A stretch of DNA of 64,000 nucleotides. Origin: Lanius collurio (taxonomy: Eukaryota; Chordata; Aves; Passeriformes; Laniidae). Within the stretch, counting starts at the first letter, position 1. Every line of letters starts with the position of its first letter. Below, piece by piece: positions 1 through 10,600 of this stretch. Below the pieces are notes generated by a model, which was not told the origin of the DNA, searched no databases, and worked only from the letters and a program-made list of their open reading frames with translations. The DNA lies in contig JACBWW010000049.1 in assembly GCA_020086605.1 (NCBI GenBank), positions 5,433,532-5,497,531 of the forward strand, read 5' to 3'. The position numbers and the translations under genes are program-made.

Positions 1-2468
1 ATAAAACTAAATTAAAACCAGGATGTGTACGTGTGGTGGGGGTTGGGGGCATAAGGGAACTTCTGTTCAATTTTGTAAAATGACCCTTTTAAAAATATTC
101 ATGTGTGTGAGTGCCCAAATGCAAGATCAGGGTGTGAGGGGAGGATTTTTAATCCATCTGTAATTTTAAATACTATTACTGAAGGATACATGTTTATTTA
201 AAAAGAATCTGTGAAATGGAAATAATTCTCTATCAAATTTTAATTGAATTTCTAGGATTTTTCCAACAGAGTAATGTTAATATGTGTTTCCATAGCCATC
301 TACAGAAAGAGAAGTTATGATTAATTTTTGTATACAGATTTTTTTCTCTTTGAAATTTATAATCTGAAATATTTCATAATTGGGCAAGGTAGATGACATG
401 ATAAATTCAGGTAGAACTGAATATTTTTAAAGCATTTTTCATTGCTTATTATTGATTGTTATTAGTTGTTGATTAGTCTGAAAACTTTTTTTGGCAGAAA
501 CAGTGAAAATGCACATATTAAGAAGATCTTAAAGAAAAAAATTAAATGCTGACATCAGATTTTTTAATACTTCTAAAAAGACTCAACTATTTACTTGTTC
601 AGAACAAACAGTGCCACAATGGCCTGTGCTCAGTCACAACATACATGCTGTCTAATAATAATATTAAAAAAAAGAGAGAAAAACTTAGATAAGGATTCAC
701 TGTTAATACTGGTAACATTAATTAGTTTGTAATATATTCCCACACTGCTTTATGCAAGAGGATAAAGGATGGAAATGCAACATCTAGGGGAGAAAATAAT
801 AAACAGAAGAAAATCCTGTGACAGTTATAATGAAACAACGCAGTACTCTGAGTGAAAGTTGCCATGACAGCTGCAACTCAATTTCCCTGCAGCTGCTATT
901 GACTTCTCTAAACAGGGATATAAAGTGTGGGTCTCTGTGTAATGACTATGCCACAGTACTCAGGCAAGGCAGGATATGTTTCATAATTTCATAATATCAA
1001 TATTCTCCATTTCCCACTTTCCAAAGCTTTCCCTGCCTTTTACTCAAGAAGGGCTGAAAAAGGGAGTTTGTACCTCAAATGTCAGCCTTCCATTATCTGG
1101 AAGAGAACTTAATGCCAAGTGTTTTCCCTTAAATGCAAGGCAGCAGTGGCAGCACTTGGCCATACTTCTCTTCAGCTTTGAATTTGCAAGTGCCCACACA
1201 GGCACCCCCTTCAAGGGAGCAGCGCCGTGGCTGAATTTATATCTGTGCCACAATGTGCAGATTGCACTGGCAAATACTACAGTATAGGACAGTTGCATAG
1301 TAACATTCACAGTAAATGTCATTTTGGGTCTTACCAGCAGATTGGTGGGATTTCAGAACTGCTTTCCAGAGGACCAAAAATACAGCTTGCTATAAACTAG
1401 TTTTATAAATCTATCAGTAGGATCACACGGCAGGACAAATTCATATTACAACCCAAGAAGGCAAATTTTACCCCGTGGTCTATCTCAGCACACACAGGAC
1501 TGCATGTTTGATAGCTGTCAACTGGTTGTTTGCCTGACTGCTTGATTCCAAAGTCACTTTGGAAACTGTTATTCCCAAAGTGAGGCAAATAGACAGCACT
1601 ATTAAGGGCTGAAGATAAAGATATGGCTGCAGTCCCCATAGAAGGGTAAAGCTGTCAAGGGGAAAAGGACTTAAGCTCCATATCTGCAGGGGTTTTTGGT
1701 CTTAATAAAGAAAGAAGGGTATAACCATCAGTGCAGTGGACAAACAAATCTATCTCAAACAGAATGATTGTGAAAAATTTCAGCTCCATAATCCATACTG
1801 AAAACAAATTACTCTCTTCCACCTTAGTTATTTTGTATAACTTGAGAATGGGAAAGCTGCCAAAGAGTGACAACTGACCTAATAAATGGAATAAATCTGT
1901 CACTGCTGTTGTCAGGTTCCTATCTTGTCTGACAATGCATTTATCTCCCAGATCAGGGGCAAAGTGAGGCTTGCAGACCACCAATTCCATTTAAATGAGC
2001 ACAGGAAGCAGCATCTGCAGAAACTCCTCTTGTTGCCAGGAGTGTGGCTGTGGAATTTTCAAGAAAGTTGTCTCCAGTTATCAGGAATTCAGCCTTACCA
2101 ATGCCTGAAGTGGCCTTTCTTCAGAGTCCCACCTAAATCACCTCTCTACCAGCAGACACTTTGAAACATGGGATGTATATTAAAAGCAAGAAAGTTTCAC
2201 TTTCTGCCTTAATTTTGAATAAACAATTACTGACTCTGCAAGTCAGTAGAACTGTGTTGCTTCTTGCTCTTGGTTTAGAAAGGTGCTGAAAGGGACTGAA
2301 AAACTGAGATGAGAACAACTGCATACCAACTTGCTTAAAAATATTTGAGAAGAGAATGAGTGATACTTCCTGTGGAGCTGGGGAAGAACTTTTCAATCAC
2401 TGCCAGTACATGTGCACACCTGTGCAGACCCAAGGCCCAAACGGCTCTTGGTTTTTTAAGTAAAATGG
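1..2468. other. non-coding AT-rich DNA, no gene seen
   Basis: AT-rich, CpG-poor sequence. Open frames on both strands stay below about 112 codons, overlap each other on opposite strands and resemble no protein known to me. No repeat family was recognised. It is consistent with intergenic or deep intronic vertebrate DNA. Confidence 0.6.
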
Positions 2469-2496
2469 GAAAAAAAAAAAAGAAAAAAGAAAAAAA
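2469..2496. repeat. A-rich low-complexity tract
   Basis: Nearly pure A interrupted by single G residues, followed by an AAC-rich stretch. There is no recognisable element body upstream, so it is called simple low-complexity DNA and not a retroelement tail. Confidence 0.8.
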
Positions 2497-3642
2497 CAAC
2501 CAAACAGAAAAACCCTAACCAAACTGCTGAAATGGGCTGTAATAGTTGAAGAAGCATGAAAAACCACCAAAAAATGTGAAAATGCCCATGGATATTAGTG
2601 GGCAATGCTTGAACAAGAATAAATATGTCAAGGGTAAATTTTTTCCAAAAATTGGAAGCATTCTAAATATCTGATTTTTTATTTAAATAATTATCCAATT
2701 AGTTTTTGAACTAAGTTCCATTACATATTAGAGGAGAAAAATAATATCTATTTTTTTTTAGGGTAAGAAAGGTCAATTTGTGAGGTCATTATATGGTTAT
2801 TTGAAGTAACAGTGGATTTGGTGACATGACTTAGAGCCTTTAAGCCTTTTTTTCTTTTTACACAAAAGAGTGAATGTTATTTTCTTCAAGATGGTTTCTT
2901 TATTTTCCCAATTTATATGGCTTTGACCTTCCCAGCTACAACACATTCGGTGTCATAAATCACCCATGTACTTTTCAACTTGTCTGAGTCCTGACATATT
3001 ACCTGTGAAAGCCACCTGAAACTGAACAATAAATAATTCCTTTGAGGGGAAATATTCCCTTCTGATACTTACACTATAGACATGCATTTGTTGTGGGCTT
3101 CCACAAATGCTTGACTTCACAGTGTTTCCTGCAGAACACCATCTCCTCTGACATCCTGAGAAATTGTGAGCTAGAGCAGCAGTGTCAGCAAATATAGCTT
3201 CTTTCCCTCAAGATTGATATGCATAGTGTATCTATCCTTCCAAAAATGCAATATCCTTAAATTAAAGAATCAGTGTGAATCACATCAGAGCTCCCTTTTG
3301 CCCTCTTATTTATAACTAGCAACATATGATATTTTATATGAAGCTAAGACCATTACTATTGTTTTGATATATTCATATCAAGAATAAGGACACATTTGTA
3401 GGCTGCCATGCAAAAAACACTGCATTATTTCTGGATATTCCAAACCCAAGTTAATTGAAGTGCTGCCAATGTTGCTTCAAACTTTTTTTTTTAGAAAGCA
3501 GTATAGGACCAATATTAAAAGCTAGGCTAAACACCTTTGCTTTCAAAAAAAAAAATAAACTGACAGCTTTCTCCTTTAAAGTGTGAAAAACTGTGAGAGG
3601 AAAATGCATTTTTGTGGGTAAATTATCACAGTTCTGTTGGTC
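2497..3642. other. non-coding AT-rich DNA, no gene seen
   Basis: Unique-looking AT-rich sequence with short A and T runs, for example at 3483-3492 and 3546-3556. No open frame of interest and no recognised repeat. Confidence 0.6.
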
Positions 3643-3673
3643 TCAGCTGACAGTGTCATTTTCTGTCAGCTGA
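3643..3673. repeat. perfect 11-bp inverted repeat (hairpin)
   Basis: TCAGCTGACAG at 3643-3653 is exactly reverse-complemented by CTGTCAGCTGA at 3663-3673, with a 9-base spacer. Each arm contains the E-box CAGCTG. The perfect stem is seen directly in the sequence. No function can be assigned, because no U-tract terminator or longer precursor-like stem surrounds it. Confidence 0.7.
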
Positions 3674-3797
3674 AGGATTGTCCCACCTTCCTCCACAACA
3701 AAATACATATTTCTTGTTTGAGGCAGTTGAAAGCCTGATGGATGTGAGGCTGCTGTGGCTGTGTCCCAAGGTAGCAAGGCTGAGTGTGTAATCACTG

Positions 3798-3840
3798 ACA
3801 CACAAGTGCATGGACACACAGACACACACACATGCACAGC
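3798..3840. repeat. imperfect (CA)n microsatellite
   Basis: A CA-dinucleotide-rich stretch broken by TG and GG interruptions. The interruptions suggest an old, degenerate microsatellite. Confidence 0.7.
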
Positions 3841-5692
3841 TGCCCCCAGATCAGCACAAGCAGCAGGGCATGGCCAGCACCCACAGAAATGCACAGAGCA
3901 CCCACACAAACAGGGTCAGGGTGGATGGCCTGATCCTGTTCTTGATTTCTGGCTATTGTAATGGAAATCCAGTGGTGGAAGAAAAATATGTATATACAGA
4001 TGCAAACATTAATCACTCTAACAGTGAGCCTTAGATACTCAACCTACCCAGAAGCTGCTTCCCAGCTGTCCTGGTCCCCCTCAGTTGCTGGGACATAGAC
4101 ATAAAAGCCCCAGAAATTTGAAGTTGTGCTTCAGTAGCTGGTGTCTTTTATCCTATAACTGGTACATTTTGTCCTACTTGCTGTCTAATTCAGTTTGAAT
4201 TTCACCAGTTTTCACACATACTCAGAATAGAGAGCGCATCCATACAGAACTAGAAAGGATTTCATGAGAACACAGTGCAAACTGCAATTAATGAAAGGCA
4301 GTTTGACAAGTGTAACAACAACACACAATTAAGACAATTATACCTGATCAGCTTGTTTTATTGCCTTTTCTCTACATTCTTTCCTGCTTGTTCCCTCATA
4401 ATCCACCTTGACATTTCCCTTTCCCACTTCCATTCCTTCCCTAAGCATCCTATAATATAGCACACATCGCTATAATTCCTTTAAAATACCCCATAATAAG
4501 CTTTATGCAATCCTCAAGTACTGCTTCTCCTGGTATCTCATAATGAGACCTCTACCTGTGCAGGCAGGAACTCCATCACTCTCAAGGTGTTCTCAGAGGG
4601 AGAGATAAAGGGCTCTGCAAGGTGTTCTGAGGTCCTTGGTTCTTGCTGAGCTTCCCACCCCAAACAACTTTCCCACCATCCTCCTGGGTTCCAAGCACCT
4701 CATTCAGGGTTCCTCAGTTTCTCAGTTGTTCTGCTTATCTTCACCGGGCCTTTGTGTTCTTGCTGATTGGTTTTTAACCACACAATGGTAACTGGCAGTT
4801 CCCATGAGATCTCACAGTGCCAGGCTGGTGGCTTTGTGTCCACGTGTGTCAGGCTTTGACCACTTGTACGTTTGTTGCTTCCTCTTGTCACTAATGTGCA
4901 CAAACAAAACATGGGTGTATGAACTACCACCTGCCAGGTGCTCAGCATGGTCTTTCCAGAGGGTCCCGGGGAAATATGTGCCACAGCTCCTTTTCCTCTC
5001 TTCTTCCTCTTTCCCATCGCCTCAATTAGTGGTTGTAGGATTTCTTTGTTTCTCCACAGCTCATATCCAATGTCTTCTTCAGTGTTTTGTCTTTAGAAAG
5101 TAGATGTAACAATAAAATGATCTTTATAAAACATGGCTGTAGCAATTTAATTCCCCCTATCTTCTGGACTTGGACACTGACATATACAATGACAATTATG
5201 GAAAGTGTGAGTTTCTCCTTTCAAATGTTTCCTTCCATTTCCACATCTGCCATATTTTTAATCAGGTCGAGAGATACTCTATTTCCAAAAAAAGAAAAGT
5301 GATTTTACTTAATGAATTATGAAGTGTTATTCTAGGATTTTTTAGAAATCATACATGACATATGATGACAAACTTGTCATTTACCAATGACTGATTTGTT
5401 ACTTTGTGTGGGATTCGTTTCAAGATGAAGACACCTACATTTAGCTGTCTATATAAGGTAGATGTCTTTAGATCTCTTAGATCATGGCCTTCTAGACAAT
5501 ACAGTCAGCAGAACCTGCCAGAGGAAATATATTTGAGATATCAGCACATGGCTGGTAAACACCACTGGACCTATGAGGGTCGGTTCAGTTGCAAAAGCCT
5601 TATAACATTTCTGCTACTTTTGGATTTCTAAAACTTTCTTATGGGCCAACAGATATAATGAAGGACCTAAGATAGGTTGCATTTCCTAAATA
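3841..5692. other. non-coding DNA, no gene seen
   Basis: Slightly more GC-balanced around 4500-5020. The overlapping open frames of about 100 codons on both strands between 4700 and 5103 have no recognisable domain or codon pattern and are treated as chance. No repeat was recognised. Confidence 0.55.
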
Positions 5693-5730
5693 TTAAAAAA
5701 AAAGAAAAAAAAAAGGAAAAAGAAGAAAAG
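5693..5730. repeat. A-rich low-complexity tract
   Basis: A run of A with scattered G, about 38 bases long. No upstream element body or poly(A) signal at a suitable distance was recognised. Confidence 0.75.
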
Positions 5731-6442
5731 AATCACTTCATTGCTTTAGTGCTAACCAGAACAGCATAAAATGATACACCAAAAAGAACCTCTAAGGGCA
5801 CTACATTTTCTCTGCCCTGGAGTTGAAATTAAACCCTTAGACAACAAATTAGGATGTTTAGGCAACTGAATTGAATCCCAGACGCAGTGATTATCATGGG
5901 ATTTTGGCTCTAGATGGAGTCTTAAATTCAGGTGAAACTACTTTGGGATTTGAGATTTTTCTTAAGAACTTCTATCAATATAACTCAGAAAATTTGTAAG
6001 ATCATAACAGTAATGGTTTGTCCCCAAAACTACCACAACTGAAATAATTCAAAGGATTACTCACTTATTGAATGACCTGTGATCCAATACATATCTTCAA
6101 AATAAGTCCCATGGAACTAAAAGTGAATGTCTTTTAACTTCAAGTGGATGTGGAGATCTGAGAATAAGACAGACAGTGTGACTGGGCTTCTAACTTAAAA
6201 TATTAGAAACATTTTTTAAAAGTTTCCAAAGCTTTCAGAAGAAAGCCCAAACTATTTTCTCAGTCTACACTTTTCCTTCCAATCAGGTGATGGAATTTGA
6301 AAATGTTCAAGTAAGTTAAAGGGCTCTAGGAGTGAAATGTTTCTTACTGATTGCTTATTGTTATCAACCCTTTGATTCTGGTGTTAAAGTAACATAATAC
6401 TTTCTATCTCTTTCCTCTTCATGAAAGAAAATCATCTCATCC
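5731..6442. other. non-coding AT-rich DNA, no gene seen
   Basis: AT-rich sequence without a meaningful open frame or recognised repeat. Confidence 0.6.
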
Positions 6443-6720
6443 TTTTTTTTTTTTTTTTTTCTTATGCAAGATTTTATTTTTTAATATGTAACAGAGATGG
6501 AAAAGAAACATTTAGTCAACTCAAGGAAATGGCTTGAAATCAGATCTTCAACACAATCACAATAAACACAACCAAATCACTCTGATGTACATCTCAAAAA
6601 GCCACAGCTTAACTAGGGCTGTCAGGTCTTACTTCAGCACCTGGGTGTAGCTGTTCCAGACTTACAAAATTAATGCCGATGTTTGGAACTTTGTTTCACT
6701 TTGTACAAGTCAGTTGCTCT
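6443..6720 (-). pseudogene. possible retrocopy 3' end (reverse-strand poly(A) with AATAAA)
   Basis: An uninterrupted run of 18 T at 6443-6460 reads as poly(A) on the reverse strand. AATAAA (TTTATT at 6473-6478 on the + strand) sits 12 bases before that tail on the reverse strand, the normal spacing of a cleavage and polyadenylation site. The following roughly 250 bases would be 3'-UTR-like sequence. I could not recognise a parent gene, no protein remnant is evident, and the upstream boundary is arbitrary. Processed retrocopies are known to be scarce in birds because CR1 does not copy poly(A) mRNAs efficiently. A chance association of a T-run with a hexamer is the main alternative. Confidence 0.25.
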
Positions 6721-7599
6721 GTCTGATTTCTGTAGTTGCAAACTGTACTTTTTTGGCATGGCAGCTGTGAGATTAGCATTGAAAATATGAAAGAAAAAAA
6801 AGAGGAATGGGTAGTTATTCTAGGAAAAATATTTATCTTACTACATCTGTAACCTTTGTTGGAAGAATCCTGCTGTAGTTGCAAAAATTTTCTCTAAGAC
6901 AGAGAAGTCAGTCTGTAGATACTCACATGGGATTTAACCTCCAAATGTAATAGGAGCAAAAATGCTTTAGTGTTGACTTTGGGATCTGGTATTACTGTAG
7001 CTCTCTTCTAAAAGTCATAAGAGAAATGTTCTTTTTCTCTAGAGTACAAAACCACAAACTTCATAAATACAAATATCTAAATGAGAAAGAAGATTCAGAT
7101 AAATTTTTTCAGGTTTTATTCTGTTATCAATCATGTGATTTCAGATGAGAAACTAAAAAATATGTTCAATGTAGACAAAAAAAATTAAATTCTAAAAACA
7201 AAAGTTTTAGTGAATGAGCAGTGAGCAAAGCAGAACCACACAGACATGACTAAAGCAATGCAAATGGACAGAATTTGATATTTTCCTTTTACCTGATGTC
7301 TGTTTGGTACAGTGAAAAAGCAGCTCCTCACCTAATCTAGAATGGAGTAGCTCCATTAGCTTTAATGGCTCACATCTTCTTCTGGTTTATGACCCTTCCT
7401 TCTGCCTCAAGTTGTATCTGTCTATCTCAGACAGCTGTCTCTCCAAAAGTTATATTTTGTGTTCTTTCTCAATTTATTTATTTTTTATTTGCCAATGATT
7501 ATCTCCTGGCAGGAATATGATAAAATTAAGCATCCAGTTTTCACATGGGCCATGTGAATGCCAATGGCAGGGGCATCAACCCAGTGTGAGAGACTGAAT
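6721..7599. other. non-coding AT-rich DNA, no gene seen
   Basis: AT-rich sequence with no recognised repeat or gene. Composition shifts towards higher GC from about 7550, where the LTR-like island begins. Confidence 0.55.
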
Positions 7600-8570
7600 T
7601 TTTAAGGGATAATGACTCAAAGCACTCCCCCAGGTGTGGAGAGGCCAGGGTGTTCTGCTGAGACCGAGGAGGTGAGCTTTTATCATGAAGTGACCTCACA
7701 GACAGAGGGTGAATGGGGGGCTAGAGCGAGCAGGAGATGAGTCCTGTGGGGATGGATGGTGTCACTTGCCATGGCAAGCTGCCCTCCCTTGCACAAACCC
7801 CTGGGGTGTGGGCCCCTGGGACATTGGCACGTGTCCTGAGGGCATCCACCTCTGATGGACCGTAATTGACTCAGCTGTGGGTGCAATGGGCAGCTGTGTT
7901 ATCTTAGAAGGTGGGAAGGGCTCCCCGAGCTACCATGACATCTCATCCAGTGGGAAGTTCCCTGCCCTGGGGTGGGTTCTGTGCCTTTCCACCTGGACCT
8001 GGGTGACTATAAACCCAATAGATGGTGGGTTCCTCAGCGGATGTTTCTTAACTCCTTCTCTGGGGCTTCCCCCACAATCTGACGGATCAACACTTGGACC
8101 AAGACTGCGCCGTGACCAAGTCTCGTTGTGGGGCCTACAGTGGTGAGAGCCTCATGTTCTTGTTCTTTCTCTCATTTCTTCTGTGCTTTGTGCTTTTGTC
8201 CTTTTCATCTCTTTCTTTTCCCTTGTGCACGTCCTTGGGTGATGGTTTTGCGCTTTCATATTGCAGTGCTTTCATGTTGTTATTTTACTACAGATAATAA
8301 TAACCAAAATGTTACCTGTTTTCTATTGCAACCAATTTATTCTACAATAAACCCTCCATGTGTACACATACAAACTCCGATGATTCAGTGTCATTTCACT
8401 CTAATCCAGCCCAAGAGATCTAGTAACAAAAGCCTGTGTTTCCCTCTGCCAGCGCTGTGGAAAGCCACCCTGGAAGCAGAGGGACCTTGTGGCTCCATGG
8501 CAGCACATCCCACCCTGCTCCTGTGTTTCCTCCATGAATCTGTTCGGTTTTGGGGGACTACTTGTAATCT
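7600..8570 (+). mobile_element. LTR-like island, probably a decayed endogenous retrovirus LTR
   Basis: This block is clearly richer in GC and CpG than its surroundings, with CpG sites at 8083, 8109, 8112 and 8124 among others. It contains a TATA-like box (CTATAAA, about 8007-8013), then a CpG-bearing stretch, a long pyrimidine-rich stretch (8150-8230) and AATAAA at 8346-8351. That order (promoter, transcribed segment, polyadenylation signal) is what an LTR shows. I believe the stretch around 8080-8150 resembles avian ERV LTR sequence, but this is from memory. The exact TG/CA ends and target-site duplication were not found, and no gag, pol or env remnant is adjacent, so a solo LTR is inferred. 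The open frame at 8128-8601 (157 codons) is not protein-like and is probably chance. Confidence 0.35.
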
Positions 8571-10437
8571 AGGCAATAAAATTAGCCAAACACTACACTA
8601 AGATGCTCTGATTACGCAGTTTGAGATTTTGCCAGACTGTTGTTCCAGTTAGTTACTCTATTAATCCTTCTAAATCTTGCTCATCCGTCCAGAGACCTGC
8701 TCATTTCCATTACCTAAACAGATAATCTCCATGAATTAATTAAGGCTGTTAGGATTCCAGATGCCTCACTTTGAAAATATACCACCAGCTTTCAAGGTCC
8801 TGTTGTTTGGTGCAAACTATTTTAATGTCATTATCACATAAGACTTTTTATTTCAGCATGAGATGGTCTTTATGTGCTTGCTTTTAATCTGTCTTTGTAG
8901 AATGTATAATCTTTCATGATTAAAATACCTTTGAACACAGGCAGTCTTAGTCTAATTATTGAAAATACATAAAAGCCAAATGTTATATGTAATTTTGTCT
9001 CAGTCTAAATTCTTTCTTCTCTCTCCCACCTGCTAATCAAAGATAGACAAACAGTCTAGTACCTTCCCTTTTACACTGTGCTGTCTCTTCGTATAATCTC
9101 ATTTTAAATTGCAGAAATGCCTGACAGGAGAATCTATTATAGCAGGAAAAATCTTTGCTAAAGAGCGCTGCGTTCTCCTTGAATAAATCTTAACTTGAAG
9201 CCATGAGAGTTTAATCTTGTTGCTTTTGCCAACTTGATTCTGTCAGTTGTTTCTCTGAAAGAACAATTAGCATAGTAATTACGAAGTAAAGAAAACTAAA
9301 TATTTGCCTACTATAAATGATCCCAGAACTTTATGAATTTTAAGGGAAAAATTATGAGGAGGAATAATCTTTCCGAATCAACCTGTTCCCTTCTTTCAAC
9401 TGACTAGTCATGTATAAAAAATATTTAAGGGCTCAGAACTCATCAATTTTGGTTTCAGTTTTATGACTAAATACCCTTCACACTTGCCCCTTAATCTTAC
9501 TGCTTTATGCTCTTGACAATAGAAAAAACACCATTGATCCTTAGAAGTGCTCAGGCGTAAGTATGGGAAAGACAAATAGGTGCTTAAGAATTTTCGCCCT
9601 AGTCTCTGACTATGTGCTTGGAGGTGGTAAATCTGTGCATTTTACAATCCTTACTTGACAAAATTTGAAGGATCCATCAGAGATCTGTGGATATTTTATA
9701 TCTGTGAAAACTATTAGCAAGAACTGAAACATTTGAATTTCTGTTTAACCTATGATCATATTATTCTAGTGACACTTCTGTCATATCATTTGGAAGAAGG
9801 AAGCCTGTTTTGTTTTCTTCTCCATTCCGATAATTTAGGTAAGAATCTAAAAAAATATCTCTGGCAATGAAAGAGACAAGCTGTCAGTAAAAGATGCAGA
9901 CACCTTTACCACCTTGGTAAGAGTCTTGGTGGCTACAAGTTCACATGGAGGATGAGGTTCCTGCCATCAGAGCTGTGCTTAGAGGTTAGTTCAGGGCTTA
10001 ATTCTACAATTCAGGCTTCAATTGTATTTCAGGACTTCTGCAGTGCAGCTTGCTGCAGTGAGCACTGAGACCAGACCAATATGCTAAAAGGATGGGTTTG
10101 GCTACAGGGTGTTTTAGGAGGGGCTTTGTATTTGAACATGGAAATCACACCTGGAACTCACTGCACAGCCAAATCAAAACTGTATCAGTTTCAGAGCTGA
10201 CATAGGTCTTCCAAACTCCTACAACTTGGGCACAAAAAGTAATTATCTTGGAAGTCCAAATTAAACATAGGAAATTGGAAACTGGAATAAATGCAGACTC
10301 AGTGAAATTACAGGTGTGAGTTGAAGTAATTCAGTTTTTACAAGCTGTAGACTCCTAATAATAGGGGGTTTTGATGCAGAAAGGAAAAGGAATATGTACA
10401 TGTTCACTCAAGTTCATATCAGAAATTATAAATTTGT
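8571..10437. other. non-coding DNA, TAAT-rich, no gene seen
   Basis: No open frame above 60 codons lies here. The stretch from about 8600 to 9300 is unusually rich in TAAT/ATTA motifs and lacks any recognisable repeat, a texture often seen in conserved non-coding elements. This is an impression and was not tested by alignment. Confidence 0.5.
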
Positions 10438-10482
10438 CATAGATAGATAAATCTATCTTTATCTACATCTGTCTGTCTATAT
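10438..10482. repeat. degenerate (GATA)n/(TATC)n microsatellite with palindrome
   Basis: GATA units switch to TATC units, giving the perfect inverted pair AGATAGAT-AA-ATCTATCT at 10441-10458, followed by further TATC and TGTC units. Confidence 0.7.
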
Positions 10483-10508
10483 AACAATAAAGTGACTATG
10501 TTTTGGGC

Positions 10509-10600
10509 TCATAGAATAATTTGGATAAAGAGCATCTAGTTTTAATCCTCCTGCCATGGGTAAAGATACCTCTCACTAGTCCAGGGTGCTCAAAGTGTGT
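10509..10600 (-). mobile_element. CR1 LINE 3'-end fragment
   Basis: Read on the + strand it begins with TCATAGAATAATTTGGAT, continues through CATCTAGTTTTAATCCTCCT and CTGCCATGGG, and ends near CCAGGGTGCTCAAAG. These phrases match, in order, the reverse complement of the avian CR1 3' untranslated tail, so the element lies on the reverse strand. Only about 90 bases remain and the reverse transcriptase region is absent, as usual for 5'-truncated CR1 copies. Divergence suggests an old insertion. Confidence 0.8.

Noticed and set aside
8128..8601. 157-codon open frame, forward strand
   Set aside because: It lies in the LTR-like island. The cysteine- and phenylalanine-rich peptide reflects a pyrimidine-rich tract, not a protein family.
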